Source of the DNA: Cupriavidus taiwanensis
GTDB lineage: Bacteria; Pseudomonadota; Gammaproteobacteria; Burkholderiales; Burkholderiaceae
Direction of reading: 5' to 3'
Length of the DNA: 64,000 nucleotides
Assembly (NCBI RefSeq): GCF_900250115.1
Contig: NZ_LT984803.1
Span: forward strand, 1,391,583 to 1,455,582
Part shown: positions 55,280-63,724 of the stretch, piece by piece
Numbering within the stretch: the first letter of the stretch is position 1
Layout of the letters: each line of letters starts with the position of its first letter
The notes under the pieces: generated by a model
The model's input: only the letters and a program-made list of their open reading frames with translations
Database searches by the model: none
What the model was told of the DNA's origin: nothing
Made by a program: the position numbers and the translations under genes

Positions 55280-56901
55280 TCATCGGCTTCCAATCGGCAC
55301 CACCGGCACCGATGCGTTGTCAAGCACAGCCAGCTGGACGATCGGATAACCGTAGTTGACCAGCGTCAGCGCGATCATCATTGCCACCCACAGCGCGAAG
55401 CCGTTCAGCGCTGCCGGAGGACGGGCCTCCGGATGCAGCGTCTCGCTGAAGGCGTAGGGCGCGGGTGTGCCGGCCGGGCGGCGGTGGCCCATGACGAGGA
55501 CAATGACGAAGAGCAGCGCCGACAGCACCATCACCAGCCCGCCGAGCGTAGAGGCGATGACCGTCCACGCCTGCGGCTGCAGCGCGGGGTGGCTGTAGTC
55601 GTAGTACGCCATGCGGCGTGGCATGCCGAGCAGCCCCACCCAGTGCCACGGTAGCGACAGCACCAGCATGCCAAGGAACCATAGCCACAGCTGCAGGCGC
55701 ATCAGCCCGGCCGGCAGCGGCCCGCGGCCGGTCAGCTGCGGCCAGAGGTCGTAGGCGAGCGCCATGTACATGATGACGATCGCGCCGCCAAAGATCAGGT
55801 GGAAGTGGCCGGTGACCCATTGGGTGTTGTGGATTGTCTCGTTTAGCTGGTAGCTCATGTTGATGATGCCCCCCGCGCCGCCGAGGCCCAGCATGATGAA
55901 CGAGAATGTCACCGCCAGCATCATCGGGTTGTGCCACGGAAGCGCAGCCAACCAGCCGAACGGGCCCTGGCCGCCGCGCAGCCGGGCGGCGATCTCGACC
56001 GAGGCGACGATGGTGAAGACCGTCAGCAGCGTGGGGACCGACACCATTGCCGTCATCGCTGCATGGACGAACTTGAAGCCTGAACCGACTTGCGGGTCGG
56101 CGAACAGGTGGTGGATGCCGATCGGCATCGAGAAGACCAGGAAGAGCGCAAACGCCACGCGGCCCATGGTGTCGCTGTAGAGCCGTCCGCCGATGGCGCG
56201 CGGTACGATGCTGTAGAAGGCGACGTAGGCAGGGATCAGCCAGAAATAGACGATGGCATGGAGTGTCCAGGAGAAAAAGACTCGTGCCAGTCCGGCGTTG
56301 ATGGTGTCGGTCAGTCCGAGCGATGCTGGCAGGATCAGCACCAGCACCTCGATAGCCGCGCCCAGCGAGGTCCATGCCCAAAGGTAGGCGCCTGCCACGA
56401 TGCCGTACATGGCAAGCGGCACGGTCGCGCCCGGGTTATCGCGCTTCCAGGCGGCCAGGTTGGCCGACATCAGCGCTACCCATATCCACGAGCCGACCAC
56501 CACCAGCACTACGCCGAAGTAGTAGAACGGGCTGCCGATCATCGGCGGTAGAAGGTATAGAGGACCGACGCCTTGCCCAGCCCCATGGTCACCGCCGCCA
56601 GCACCGTGCCGGCGATGACCAGCCAATAGCCGATCCACGCCCAGCGCACGCCCAGCAGCGCCCGCTTGAGCGAGAGCTCGCTGACTGCGTAGCCGAACCC
56701 CATTGCTACCAGCGTGGGCATCACGTACGCCATCACGGTGCCGTGCGCGGTGACGGAGCGGTAGTAATGCTCGGGATTATTGACCCACTGCGCCAGCGGA
56801 CTGCGGATGAACATCTGCCATTCGCCGAGCAGGATGGCGCCCAGAAAGGCGATGAATGCCACCCAGAAATGGGCGAGAACGAGCTTTCTAGCGAGGAACA
56901 C
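55280..56901 (-). pseudogene. Haem-copper oxidase subunit I, B-type (ba3-like), frameshifted
   Basis: Two frames together make one subunit I of about 540 residues. The first part (56901-56539) has helix 1, the His ligand in SVTAHGTVMAYVMP and ends VLYTFYRR-stop. The second part continues from PPMIGSPFYYFGVVLV. It has WTLHAIVYFWLIPAYVAFY (CuB His and Tyr) and TQWVTGHFHLIFGG (haem a3 and low-spin haem His). Joining needs one extra C in the C run at 56546-56550. The motifs fit the B-type (ba3) branch. It is either a true one-base deletion, phase variation or a sequence error. Confidence 0.85.
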
Positions 56902-57472
56902 AGGTCATCCTTTCCGTGTTGCGCGCACGGGCCAAGAAATCCTCACGCGGGAGGACCTGCACCTTCGCCCACATGGCCTCGTGGCCGATGCCGCAGTACT
57001 CGTGACAGGGCATCAGGTGCTCGCCCGTCTGGTTGAAGGTGGTGGTGAACGTCGCCACGAAGCCAGGAATCAACATGGTGTTGGCGTTGGTCGTGCCGAC
57101 GATGAATCCATGCACCGCGTCGGCGCTGGTGCCGCGGAACGTCACCGGCATGCCCTGCGGCACTACGATGCACTGCGGCTCGAATGAATACTGCTGGGCA
57201 ACCAGCCGCACTGTGACCTTGCCGTCCGGGTCCACCGCCGTGCCGAGGTTGCCTTCGACGAATTCGCCTTCGAGATGCAGTGTCCTGACATTGACCGTTT
57301 CCACCCGTGATGGCGGCATTGACGCCCAGTGGAGGCCGGCGAAGATCATGAGCAGGACGATGACTGCGATGATGAGCCCGACCACCATGGCCCAGCGGCG
57401 CTCGGCCGCCACGGCGACCGCCTCGGCGTGATGGCCATCCGGCGCAGCGGGCCTTTGCGGCGCGGCGGTCAC
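56888..57472 (-). CDS. Cytochrome oxidase subunit II (CuA), ba3-like
   Basis: A 194-residue single-helix subunit (helix about 29-48) with a periplasmic cupredoxin domain. CuA ligands are His121 in AVHGF, Cys156, Cys160, His164 and Met167 in MPCHEYCGIGHEAM. One N-terminal helix rather than two is typical of ba3-type enzymes. The GTG start at 57472 overlaps the stop of the preceding 58-codon gene by four bases, and its own end overlaps subunit I by 14 bases. It takes electrons from cytochrome c and passes them to subunit I. Confidence 0.93.
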   Translation of the reverse strand: MTAAPQRPAAPDGHHAEAVAVAAERRWAMVVGLIIAVIVLLMIFAGLHWASMPPSRVETVNVRTLHLEGEFVEGNLGTAVDPDGKVTVRLVAQQYSFEPQCIVVPQGMPVTFRGTSADAVHGFIVGTTNANTMLIPGFVATFTTTFNQTGEHLMPCHEYCGIGHEAMWAKVQVLPREDFLARARNTERMTCVPR

Positions 57473-57645
57473 TGGACCAGCCCCCGCGGCACGTGCACGA
57501 AGAAAAAGAAGACGAGGTAGATGAGAACGACGATAGCCGTCGCCACACCGGCCACGGCGAAGGTGCCGGACGGTCCCGCGCTGACCACGCGATGCACCTC
57601 GTCATCGGCCGGGCGCGGCTCGTTGTGATCGAGAGGTTCTGGCAT
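57469..57645 (-). CDS. Small single-helix oxidase subunit (CbaD/subunit IIa-like)
   Basis: A 58-residue frame: MPEPLDHNEPRPADDEVHRV, then a Gly/Ala stretch and one helix, TAIVVLIYLVFFFFVHV, ending PRGLVQ. Position before subunit II, size and a single helix match the third small subunit of ba3 oxidases; sequence similarity is not claimed. Its TGA overlaps the GTG of subunit II (GTGA), and it starts 26 bases after the trihaem cytochrome stop. Confidence 0.72.
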   Translation of the reverse strand: MPEPLDHNEPRPADDEVHRVVSAGPSGTFAVAGVATAIVVLIYLVFFFFVHVPRGLVQ

Positions 57646-57671
57646 ATCTGGCCTCGTCTAGTTGCGCTCGG

Positions 57672-58991
57672 CTATTCCGGCAGCAGCTTGCGCAACTCGT
57701 TGACCTGCGTCGCTGCCACCGGGGTGCCGGTATTGCCCCAGGCTACGCGGATATAAGTCACCACGGCGGCGGCCTGGTCGTCATTGAGGATGTGCGAGAA
57801 GGGCGGCATGCCGTGCGGGCGTGGGTTCTTCTGCGTGCCGGGCGCATAGCCGCCGTTCAGCACCATGCGGATGGCATTGACCGGAGACGACATCGTGATC
57901 GACTGGTTTGCCGCCAGCGGCGGATAGGATGGCGGATGGCCCTTGCCGTCTTCGGCGTGGCACATCGCACATTGCTGCAGGTAGATCTGGCGGCCTGCCT
58001 CCATCACGGCCGGCTGTACCAGTCGCTCGTGGCTAGCGGGCGGCGCCTCGGTGTCGCGCTGCGGCAGGGCCTTCAGGTAGACGGCCATCGCCTGGACGTC
58101 CTCGTCGGTCATGTATTGCAGGCTGTTATAGACGACCTCCGCCATCGGGCCATACACCGTGGCACGGTGCGAGACGCCTACCTGCAGCAGGTCGACGATA
58201 TCCTGGATCGGCCAGTTGCCCAGCCCTGCCTCGCGGTTCGAGGTGAGTGACGGCGCATACCAGTTCTGGTTCGGAATCATGCCACCTTCGAATTCCTTCG
58301 ACTCGCTGGAGCCGCCCAGCGCATTGATGGCGGTATGGCACATGGCGCAGTGGCCGAGCCCCTGCACGAGATAGGCGCCGCGGTTCCATTGGGCCGACTG
58401 GTTCGGGTCGGGCTTGAACTCGCCTTCCGTGAAGTAGAGTGTGCGCCACCCGATCAGCAGTTCGCGCTTGTTGAACGGGAAGCGCAGTTCGTGTGGATGG
58501 TTCTTGCGCTTTACCGGTGGCACCGACATCAGGTACGCGTAGATCGCGTCCGAATCCTCGCGCGTGACCTTGGTGTACGAGGCGAATGGCATTGCCGGGT
58601 AGAGCAGGGAGCCGTCGCGCGAGACGCCGGTGTGCATCATCCGGTAGAAGTCGTCGGCGCTCCATTGGCCGATGCCGGTCTCGTCGTCGGGCGTAATGTT
58701 AGGGACATACAGGTTGCCGAAGGGCGTCGGCATGGCGCGTCCGCCGGCGAAGGCGGGATTGTTCGGCTCGGTATGGCAGGCCACGCAATCGCCGGCGCGG
58801 GCAAGGTACTCGCCCTTGGCGATGATCTGGCTGGCGGGGTTCAGCGCGCCGGCCGGCTTCCCGCCGCTTGCCGCGGTGACGGGTGGGGGCGCTTTTGCAG
58901 GTTCGCGATGCATCAGCCGCACGGCCAGGGCGCCCAACGCCGCCACAACGACGATGCCGATGACGAGAATGAGCAACCCGCGCGCTTTCAT
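57672..58991 (-). CDS. Trihaem cytochrome c (alcohol/gluconate dehydrogenase cytochrome type)
   Basis: A 439-residue cytochrome with three CxxCH sites: 69-73 CVACH, 215-219 CAMCH and 341-345 CAMCH. An N-terminal helix (about 5-24) anchors or exports it. GEYLARAGDCVACHT and GGRAMPTPFGNLYVPNITPD are typical of the cytochrome subunit of membrane alcohol, aldehyde or gluconate dehydrogenases. No dehydrogenase gene is present. Here it lies inside an oxidase operon, so it is inferred to be an electron donor to the oxidase. Confidence 0.92.
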   Translation of the reverse strand: MKARGLLILVIGIVVVAALGALAVRLMHREPAKAPPPVTAASGGKPAGALNPASQIIAKGEYLARAGDCVACHTEPNNPAFAGGRAMPTPFGNLYVPNITPDDETGIGQWSADDFYRMMHTGVSRDGSLLYPAMPFASYTKVTREDSDAIYAYLMSVPPVKRKNHPHELRFPFNKRELLIGWRTLYFTEGEFKPDPNQSAQWNRGAYLVQGLGHCAMCHTAINALGGSSESKEFEGGMIPNQNWYAPSLTSNREAGLGNWPIQDIVDLLQVGVSHRATVYGPMAEVVYNSLQYMTDEDVQAMAVYLKALPQRDTEAPPASHERLVQPAVMEAGRQIYLQQCAMCHAEDGKGHPPSYPPLAANQSITMSSPVNAIRMVLNGGYAPGTQKNPRPHGMPPFSHILNDDQAAAVVTYIRVAWGNTGTPVAATQVNELRKLLPE

Positions 58992-59001
58992 GGCGTGCCT
59001 C

Positions 59002-59763
59002 TCATCGCTGGCTGCCGCATGCCAGCGGCATGCGCACGACGTTGGACGACTCGGGCGACGGGTCCTTGGGCGGCTGTTGCTGCGACAGCCAGGCGGCTAC
59101 TGCCGAGATGTCGGCATCCGACAGCCGCGAGGCGACGCGCTTCATGCAGTCCGGCTCCGCCGCGTGCCGTTCCCCCACCTTCCAGCGCGTGAGCTGGCCG
59201 ACGATGTAGGCGTGCCGCAGGCCAACCAGGCCCGGAATGCCCGGCTCCATGCCGGTAAGCCCGGCGCCGTGGCAGGCGGCACAGGCGGGAATTCCCTGCT
59301 TGGGATCGCCGCTCGCGACCAGCGCCTGCCCGCGCGCCATGGTGGCCTGCGGGACGTCGGTAGGGGCACTTGGCGCGAAAGGTGGGCGCAGCTTGGCGAA
59401 ATACTCGGCGATTTCCTTCAGGTAGGGGTCGGGCAGGTAGGCGACCAGGTAGTTCATCGGCGGATAGCGCCGGGTGCCATCTCGGAACGCGACCAGCTGG
59501 TTATAGAGATAGCCGGCTGGCTTGCCAGCAATGCGCGGGTAGTAGCCATTGCCAGTGCCCTGGCCGCTCTGTCCGTGGCAGGTAACGCAGCCCTGCACGC
59601 GGGCTTCCATTGAGTCGACTGTCTTGAAGGCGGGTATCACCTCCTGCGGTGGTGTCGGACCTGGCAGGGACTGCGCACGACCGTGGAGCGGCAAGCTGCT
59701 CAGCCAGACGAGAAGCGACGCCATCAGCCAATCACGCAGCAATGCCATCCGAGTGGGGCGCAT
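59002..59763 (-). CDS. Dihaem cytochrome c4-like protein, exported
   Basis: A 253-residue protein with signal peptide (DWLMASLLVWLSSLPLHGRA) and two haem sites (59-63 CVTCH; 161-165 CAACH). Repeats of the c4 fold are visible: YYPRIAGKPAGYLYNQL and IPGLVGLRHAYIVGQL. ATG 59763 is taken, with ATG 59748 possible. It is first in the oxidase operon, 25 bases after the predicted transcription start, and the next gene starts 10 bases after its stop. It probably shuttles electrons in the periplasm. Confidence 0.9.
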   Translation of the reverse strand: MRPTRMALLRDWLMASLLVWLSSLPLHGRAQSLPGPTPPQEVIPAFKTVDSMEARVQGCVTCHGQSGQGTGNGYYPRIAGKPAGYLYNQLVAFRDGTRRYPPMNYLVAYLPDPYLKEIAEYFAKLRPPFAPSAPTDVPQATMARGQALVASGDPKQGIPACAACHGAGLTGMEPGIPGLVGLRHAYIVGQLTRWKVGERHAAEPDCMKRVASRLSDADISAVAAWLSQQQPPKDPSPESSNVVRMPLACGSQR

Positions 59764-59794
59764 GGTCCATCTGCTGTCCGGTGCAAACAGACTC

Positions 59795-59822
59795 ATACTA
59801 TGCGCTGTGCTGCATTTGTCAA
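59795..59822 (-). promoter_or_regulatory. Sigma-70 promoter of the oxidase operon
   Basis: On the minus strand a consensus TTGACA (59817-59822), a 16-base spacer and TAGTAT (59795-59800). It faces the first cytochrome gene with a leader of about 25 bases. Confidence 0.72.
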
Positions 59823-59823
59823 A

Positions 59824-59835
59824 GTTGAGCTCAAC
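59824..59835. promoter_or_regulatory. Perfect palindrome just upstream of the oxidase promoter
   Basis: GTTGAGCTCAAC, twelve bases and fully symmetrical, ends one base from the -35 box. It is not an FNR site (which would be TTGAT-N4-ATCAA). It may bind an unknown regulator. Confidence 0.45.
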
Positions 59836-59951
59836 CTCGACTGCGGGCGGCCGCGGCCTGGCGAAGCTACGTGCAGCCCAATCGCCTCGATTGGTCACGT
59901 GCCGTGGGGCGGGTCTGCCTTCGAGAAAAGCGATGATGTGGGTCGTGCCGG

Positions 59952-60257
59952 CTAGTACTTCTCATGAGTGCCCCAACCGATGCGGTGCCGCTCCTGCGTG
60001 GCCTCATGCCGCGAGTCCTCCTCGCTGTGCAGGTAGCCGCTCGTTGTCGAGATGGACGAATGCCCAAAGTTGTCCCGCACGTAACGCAGATCCACCTGCC
60101 GATCCGGCATGTGCGAGCCGGCGGTATGGCGCGGCCAGTGGGCCGGGGCGCTGGCCAGCACCGCGGCCTGTGCTTCCCACTCAGCCCCGCGTGCGCGCAG
60201 GCGCGCGGCCGCCAGGCCGAACACCTCCTTCAGAATCAGGTGCAGCGCCCCACCCGA
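59952..60257 (-). pseudogene. Tyrosine-recombinase C-terminal fragment
   Basis: About 100 codons of an integrase end. Visible are HWPRHTAGSHM (HxxR box, with Pro where Leu is usual), DNFGHSSISTTSGYLHSEED (His and the nucleophile Tyr), and a TAG stop. The frame stays open to 60380 but loses family likeness. The N-terminal domain and first catalytic Arg are missing. It points leftward toward the oxidase operon and is truncated where the Tn3 scrap begins. Confidence 0.72.
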
Positions 60258-60349
60258 TAGGCCTCCGCAAATGGAGACTGGACAATCTGCGACGATGACG
60301 AGGTCCGGTACCTCTGGCGCATCAATCTGGACGTGGTGCGGCGCTGAGG

Positions 60350-60575
60350 ATGCAGCCGAGCCACGAAACCGCCTATCCAACGCTGCCGGCTGAACTGACC
60401 GCCGCCGAACTGGAAGCTGCGTTCACGCCGACACCAGCCGAGATCCGCTTCGCGCGCAGCCAGTCTCGTCGGGCCTCAACGTCCGTCGTGATTCTCGTGC
60501 AACTCAAACTGCTGCAGCGCCTCGGCTACTTCCCGATGCTGACTGATGTGCCACCCATCGTGATAGCCAAGGTCT
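60350..60575 (+). pseudogene. 5' fragment of a Tn3-family transposase gene (DUF4158 domain)
   Basis: MQPSHETAYPTLPAELTAAE is followed by LEAAFTPTPAEIRFARSQSR and LVQLKLLQRLGYFPMLTDVPP. This is the N-terminal DUF4158 domain of Tn3 transposases, which are nearly 1000 residues long. Likeness stops at VIAKV (60575), although the frame runs to 60799. GAGG precedes the ATG. About 75 codons remain, so the gene is dead. Confidence 0.75.
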
Positions 60576-60959
60576 TCTCCCTGTCTTCCAGAACTGTTCC
60601 GCCGCCCCGGGGCCGATATCGGACATCCTCGAACAGCGAGCGTGCCAGGGAAAGGAATTTGGCCGCCTTTGATGACAGGTTGATGGGCCAAGCGCTCTTG
60701 TCTTCCCCTAGCCTAAGCATTCTCCGGAGCAACTCTCTTTTTTCCGTTGGTTGGGGCAGGGCGTGCCAAGCGGATGCTCAGGCGTGGATTCCCAGATAAA
60801 TCAAAGGGTTGCAAGAGATGTGACGGATTTTTTTGGAAGCCCCGTCAACCCTCAGGTACCGTCCCATGCGGTGGGCAAATCTGAGCTGCTTGTCGGGTTC
60901 GCTGAACTCGACTAGCCTGCTATCGATGCCGATTCTTCGCTGCACTGCGATAACCATTA
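60576..60959. other. Gap between Tn3 fragment and the GGDEF-EAL gene
   Basis: About 380 bases. A minus-strand open frame (60526-60732, 68 codons, with KAAKFLSLARSLFEDVRYRP) looks mildly protein-like but is unrecognised and partly antisense to the Tn3 scrap. The GGDEF-EAL promoter must lie toward 60960; ATTTTTTT at 60828-60835 is the only notable run. No terminator or inverted-repeat end of a transposon is evident. Confidence 0.4.
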
Positions 60960-63602
60960 ATGCTAGAACGCTCGACCACTGGGTATGGCAAGGCGCTGCA
61001 GGGCCTGCGGCAAGTCTTTTCCCCCTTGAACCTGGGCGCAGCGGCGTGGCTGATTGCAACATGGGCATTCTCGGCGTTCCAACTCGTGAGCGAGCGGGAC
61101 CGTCTGCTTCACGAAGCCGCGGTGCGAACTCAGGCGCAGGCGCAGGCGTTCGCCGCATACTCGAAATCAAGCATCCTGCGGCTGTCCGAGTTCCTCCTCG
61201 ATTTACGGGCCAGTTGGCTGGTCAGCCAGCCGGGGTTCGTCGACATGGTGCGCGAGCGGGAAAGCCTGGTGGTGGACCTTTCGTTCCAGGTGTCCGTGAT
61301 CGACAAGCATGGCCTGCTCATCTACTCGTCCATCGCGGCGCCGGCGCCGGGCGAGAAGGTTGACCTGAGCGGGCGCGAACATTTCCGGGTCCATCAGAGT
61401 GCGGGCGGACGCGACATGCTGTTCATCAGCGACCCGGTGAAAGGCAAGGTCTCACGTAAATGGTCGATTCAATTCACGCGCCCCATCCTGCGCGCCGGCA
61501 GCTTCGACGGGGTCATCGTAGTCTCGGTCAGTCCAGAACAGTTCGCCAGTTTTGCGCAGACATTCATTAACCGCGATGGCGAAGTGGCGTCGGTTATCAA
61601 GGATTCGGGCCAGGTCATTGCGCGCGTGCCCGCCCTGGAGGGCTCGCTGGCAAGGGCGGTCAGCAACCGGCCGTACCTCGCCAGCGTGGCGCCCCAGTCT
61701 GGCAGTTATCGCGCGGTGTCAGGCTCGGAAGGCGTGGAGCGGGTCTTCGGCTATTACCGTATGCCGGAATTCGGGCTTAACTTCGTGGTGGGCGAGTCGG
61801 TGGGCTTGGTGCTGGCGCCCTACGAAGTCTATCGCCGCGTTGCCTTGGCGGGAGCCATCGCTTCTACGCTGCTGCTCGGCCTGTTGTACTACAGCCTGCG
61901 CCGCTCCATGGCGGATAGACGGCGTCATATGGAAGAGATGCGGCTGGCTTCGCTGGTCTATTCATCCAGTAGCGAGGCCATGGTGGTGACGTCGCTCGAT
62001 GGCACCATCATCGACGTGAATCCGGCCTTTGCTGCCGCCACTGGCTATACCGCCGGGGAGATCAAGGGCCGCGCGGGCCATAGCATCAGCGGGGCAAGCA
62101 ACGAGGCCGGGCTGGTTGACCGCCTGCGTGCTACCGTGCAAGCCAAGGGCAGATGGAGCGGTGAGTTGTCGATCCGCCGCAAGGACGGCAGCGAGTTTCC
62201 TGCATACCTGACCGTGGATACCTATCTGGCTCACGCGTATGGCGAGCGTCGCCGTGTCGCATTGATCCATGACATGACCGAGAAGCGCCAGGCGGAGCAA
62301 GTCATCCGCCACCAGGCAAATTTCGACGCGCTCACCGACCTGCCTAACCGCCGCCTGTTCTTCGACAGGCTGGAGTACGAGATTGAACGCTCGCGCCGTA
62401 CGAAGGATGGCCTTGCGCTGCTGTTCATAGACCTGGATCGCTTCAAGGAGGTCAACGATACCCTCGGCCATGATCAGGGTGACCTTTTGCTGCTGGAGGC
62501 GACGCGGCGCATTGCGGCATCGGTGCGCGCGTCGGATACCGTGGCGCGGCTGGCGGGCGACGAGTTCACCGTGATCCTGCCCTCGGTAGGGGACTCCGCC
62601 GTTGCCGCAGACATCGCCCAGACCATCCTCGAGCGGATTGCTGCGCCTTACCACCTGGCCAGCGAGTTGGTGGCGGTGTCAGCCAGCGTCGGCGTGGCCA
62701 CGTGTCCCAAGGACGCTGACAACGCCGAGGCCCTTCTGGTGTGCGCGGACCAGGCGATGTTTGCCGCCAAGGCGGAGGGCCGCAATCGATGGAAAATCTT
62801 CACCCCCTCTCTGCTGCAGGCAGAGAGGGAGCGCCTGCGTATCACCCAGGATCTACGCACAGCGCTGGCGGCCGGACAGTTCGCGCTGCACTACCAGCCG
62901 ATTGTTAATCTGCACACGGGCAAGGTCTGCAAGGCCGAAGCCCTGATTCGCTGGGACCATCCGGTGCGCGGGCCGATCCAGCCTGCGGATTTTATTGCCG
63001 TAGCAGAGGAGTCCGGCCTCATCATCGACATCGGCCGCTGGGTGTTGACGGAAGCGCTGGACCAGCTTTCGCGCTGGCAGATGCTGATAGGCAAAGACTT
63101 CCAGATTTCGGTCAACAAGTCACCAGTGGAGTTCTGCGCGCCGTCGAACGGACCCGAATCTTGGTCGAGCGTGATAGAGCGCAGGAACGTGCCGGTGGGC
63201 AGCCTCATCATCGAGATTACCGAAGGCTCGTTGATGGAGCAGAACGCCGATGTTATGGATCAGCTCTCACGCTTTCAGGCAGCCGGCATCGAAGTCGCGC
63301 TCGACGACTTCGGCACCGGCTACTCTTCCTTGTCGTACCTGCGGCGACTGGACATTGACTACATCAAAATCGACCAGTCTTTCATCCGGTCGCTGACGCG
63401 CGGACCGGACGACGTGGCCCTGTGCCGCGCCATCATCAGCATGGCGCATGCACTACGCATCCGCGTGATTGCCGAGGGCGTCGAGACCGGATTGCAGCGC
63501 GACATCCTGGTGGCTGCCGGCTGCGATTACGGGCAAGGGCACTTTTTTTGCCCGCCAGTGGAGGCCAGCGAGTTCGAAGCCTTCGTGGGCGCCGTGACTT
63601 GA
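60960..63602 (+). CDS. Membrane-anchored PAS-GGDEF-EAL cyclic-di-GMP enzyme
   Basis: An 880-residue protein. Helix 1 (about 25-43) and helix 2 (about 295-315) enclose a periplasmic Cache-like sensor (VSVIDKHGLLIYSS, DLSGREHFRVH, GVIVVSVSPEQF). A PAS domain follows (about 335-445: TSLDGTIIDVNPAFAAATGY). GGDEF (about 455-610) has the active form RLAGDEF at 531-536. EAL (about 640-875) has KAEALIRW, SVNKSP, EITEGSL, DDFGTGYSSLSYL, YIKIDQSFI, AEGVET and a Gln near GQGHFF, all needed for phosphodiesterase activity. Net direction is unknown. ATG 60960 has no clear ribosome site. Confidence 0.95.
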   Translation: MLERSTTGYGKALQGLRQVFSPLNLGAAAWLIATWAFSAFQLVSERDRLLHEAAVRTQAQAQAFAAYSKSSILRLSEFLLDLRASWLVSQPGFVDMVRERESLVVDLSFQVSVIDKHGLLIYSSIAAPAPGEKVDLSGREHFRVHQSAGGRDMLFISDPVKGKVSRKWSIQFTRPILRAGSFDGVIVVSVSPEQFASFAQTFINRDGEVASVIKDSGQVIARVPALEGSLARAVSNRPYLASVAPQSGSYRAVSGSEGVERVFGYYRMPEFGLNFVVGESVGLVLAPYEVYRRVALAGAIASTLLLGLLYYSLRRSMADRRRHMEEMRLASLVYSSSSEAMVVTSLDGTIIDVNPAFAAATGYTAGEIKGRAGHSISGASNEAGLVDRLRATVQAKGRWSGELSIRRKDGSEFPAYLTVDTYLAHAYGERRRVALIHDMTEKRQAEQVIRHQANFDALTDLPNRRLFFDRLEYEIERSRRTKDGLALLFIDLDRFKEVNDTLGHDQGDLLLLEATRRIAASVRASDTVARLAGDEFTVILPSVGDSAVAADIAQTILERIAAPYHLASELVAVSASVGVATCPKDADNAEALLVCADQAMFAAKAEGRNRWKIFTPSLLQAERERLRITQDLRTALAAGQFALHYQPIVNLHTGKVCKAEALIRWDHPVRGPIQPADFIAVAEESGLIIDIGRWVLTEALDQLSRWQMLIGKDFQISVNKSPVEFCAPSNGPESWSSVIERRNVPVGSLIIEITEGSLMEQNADVMDQLSRFQAAGIEVALDDFGTGYSSLSYLRRLDIDYIKIDQSFIRSLTRGPDDVALCRAIISMAHALRIRVIAEGVETGLQRDILVAAGCDYGQGHFFCPPVEASEFEAFVGAVT

Positions 63603-63724
63603 GGGGCACGCCGCCCTTCGACGGCTTGGCCGGGGGCTCATCTGGACGTCGTCCCTGGCTTACTCAGACGTACGGATTCTGCACTCTTACCCAGGTATCA
63701 AGCGCTCCGGCAACGCGTCCATGA

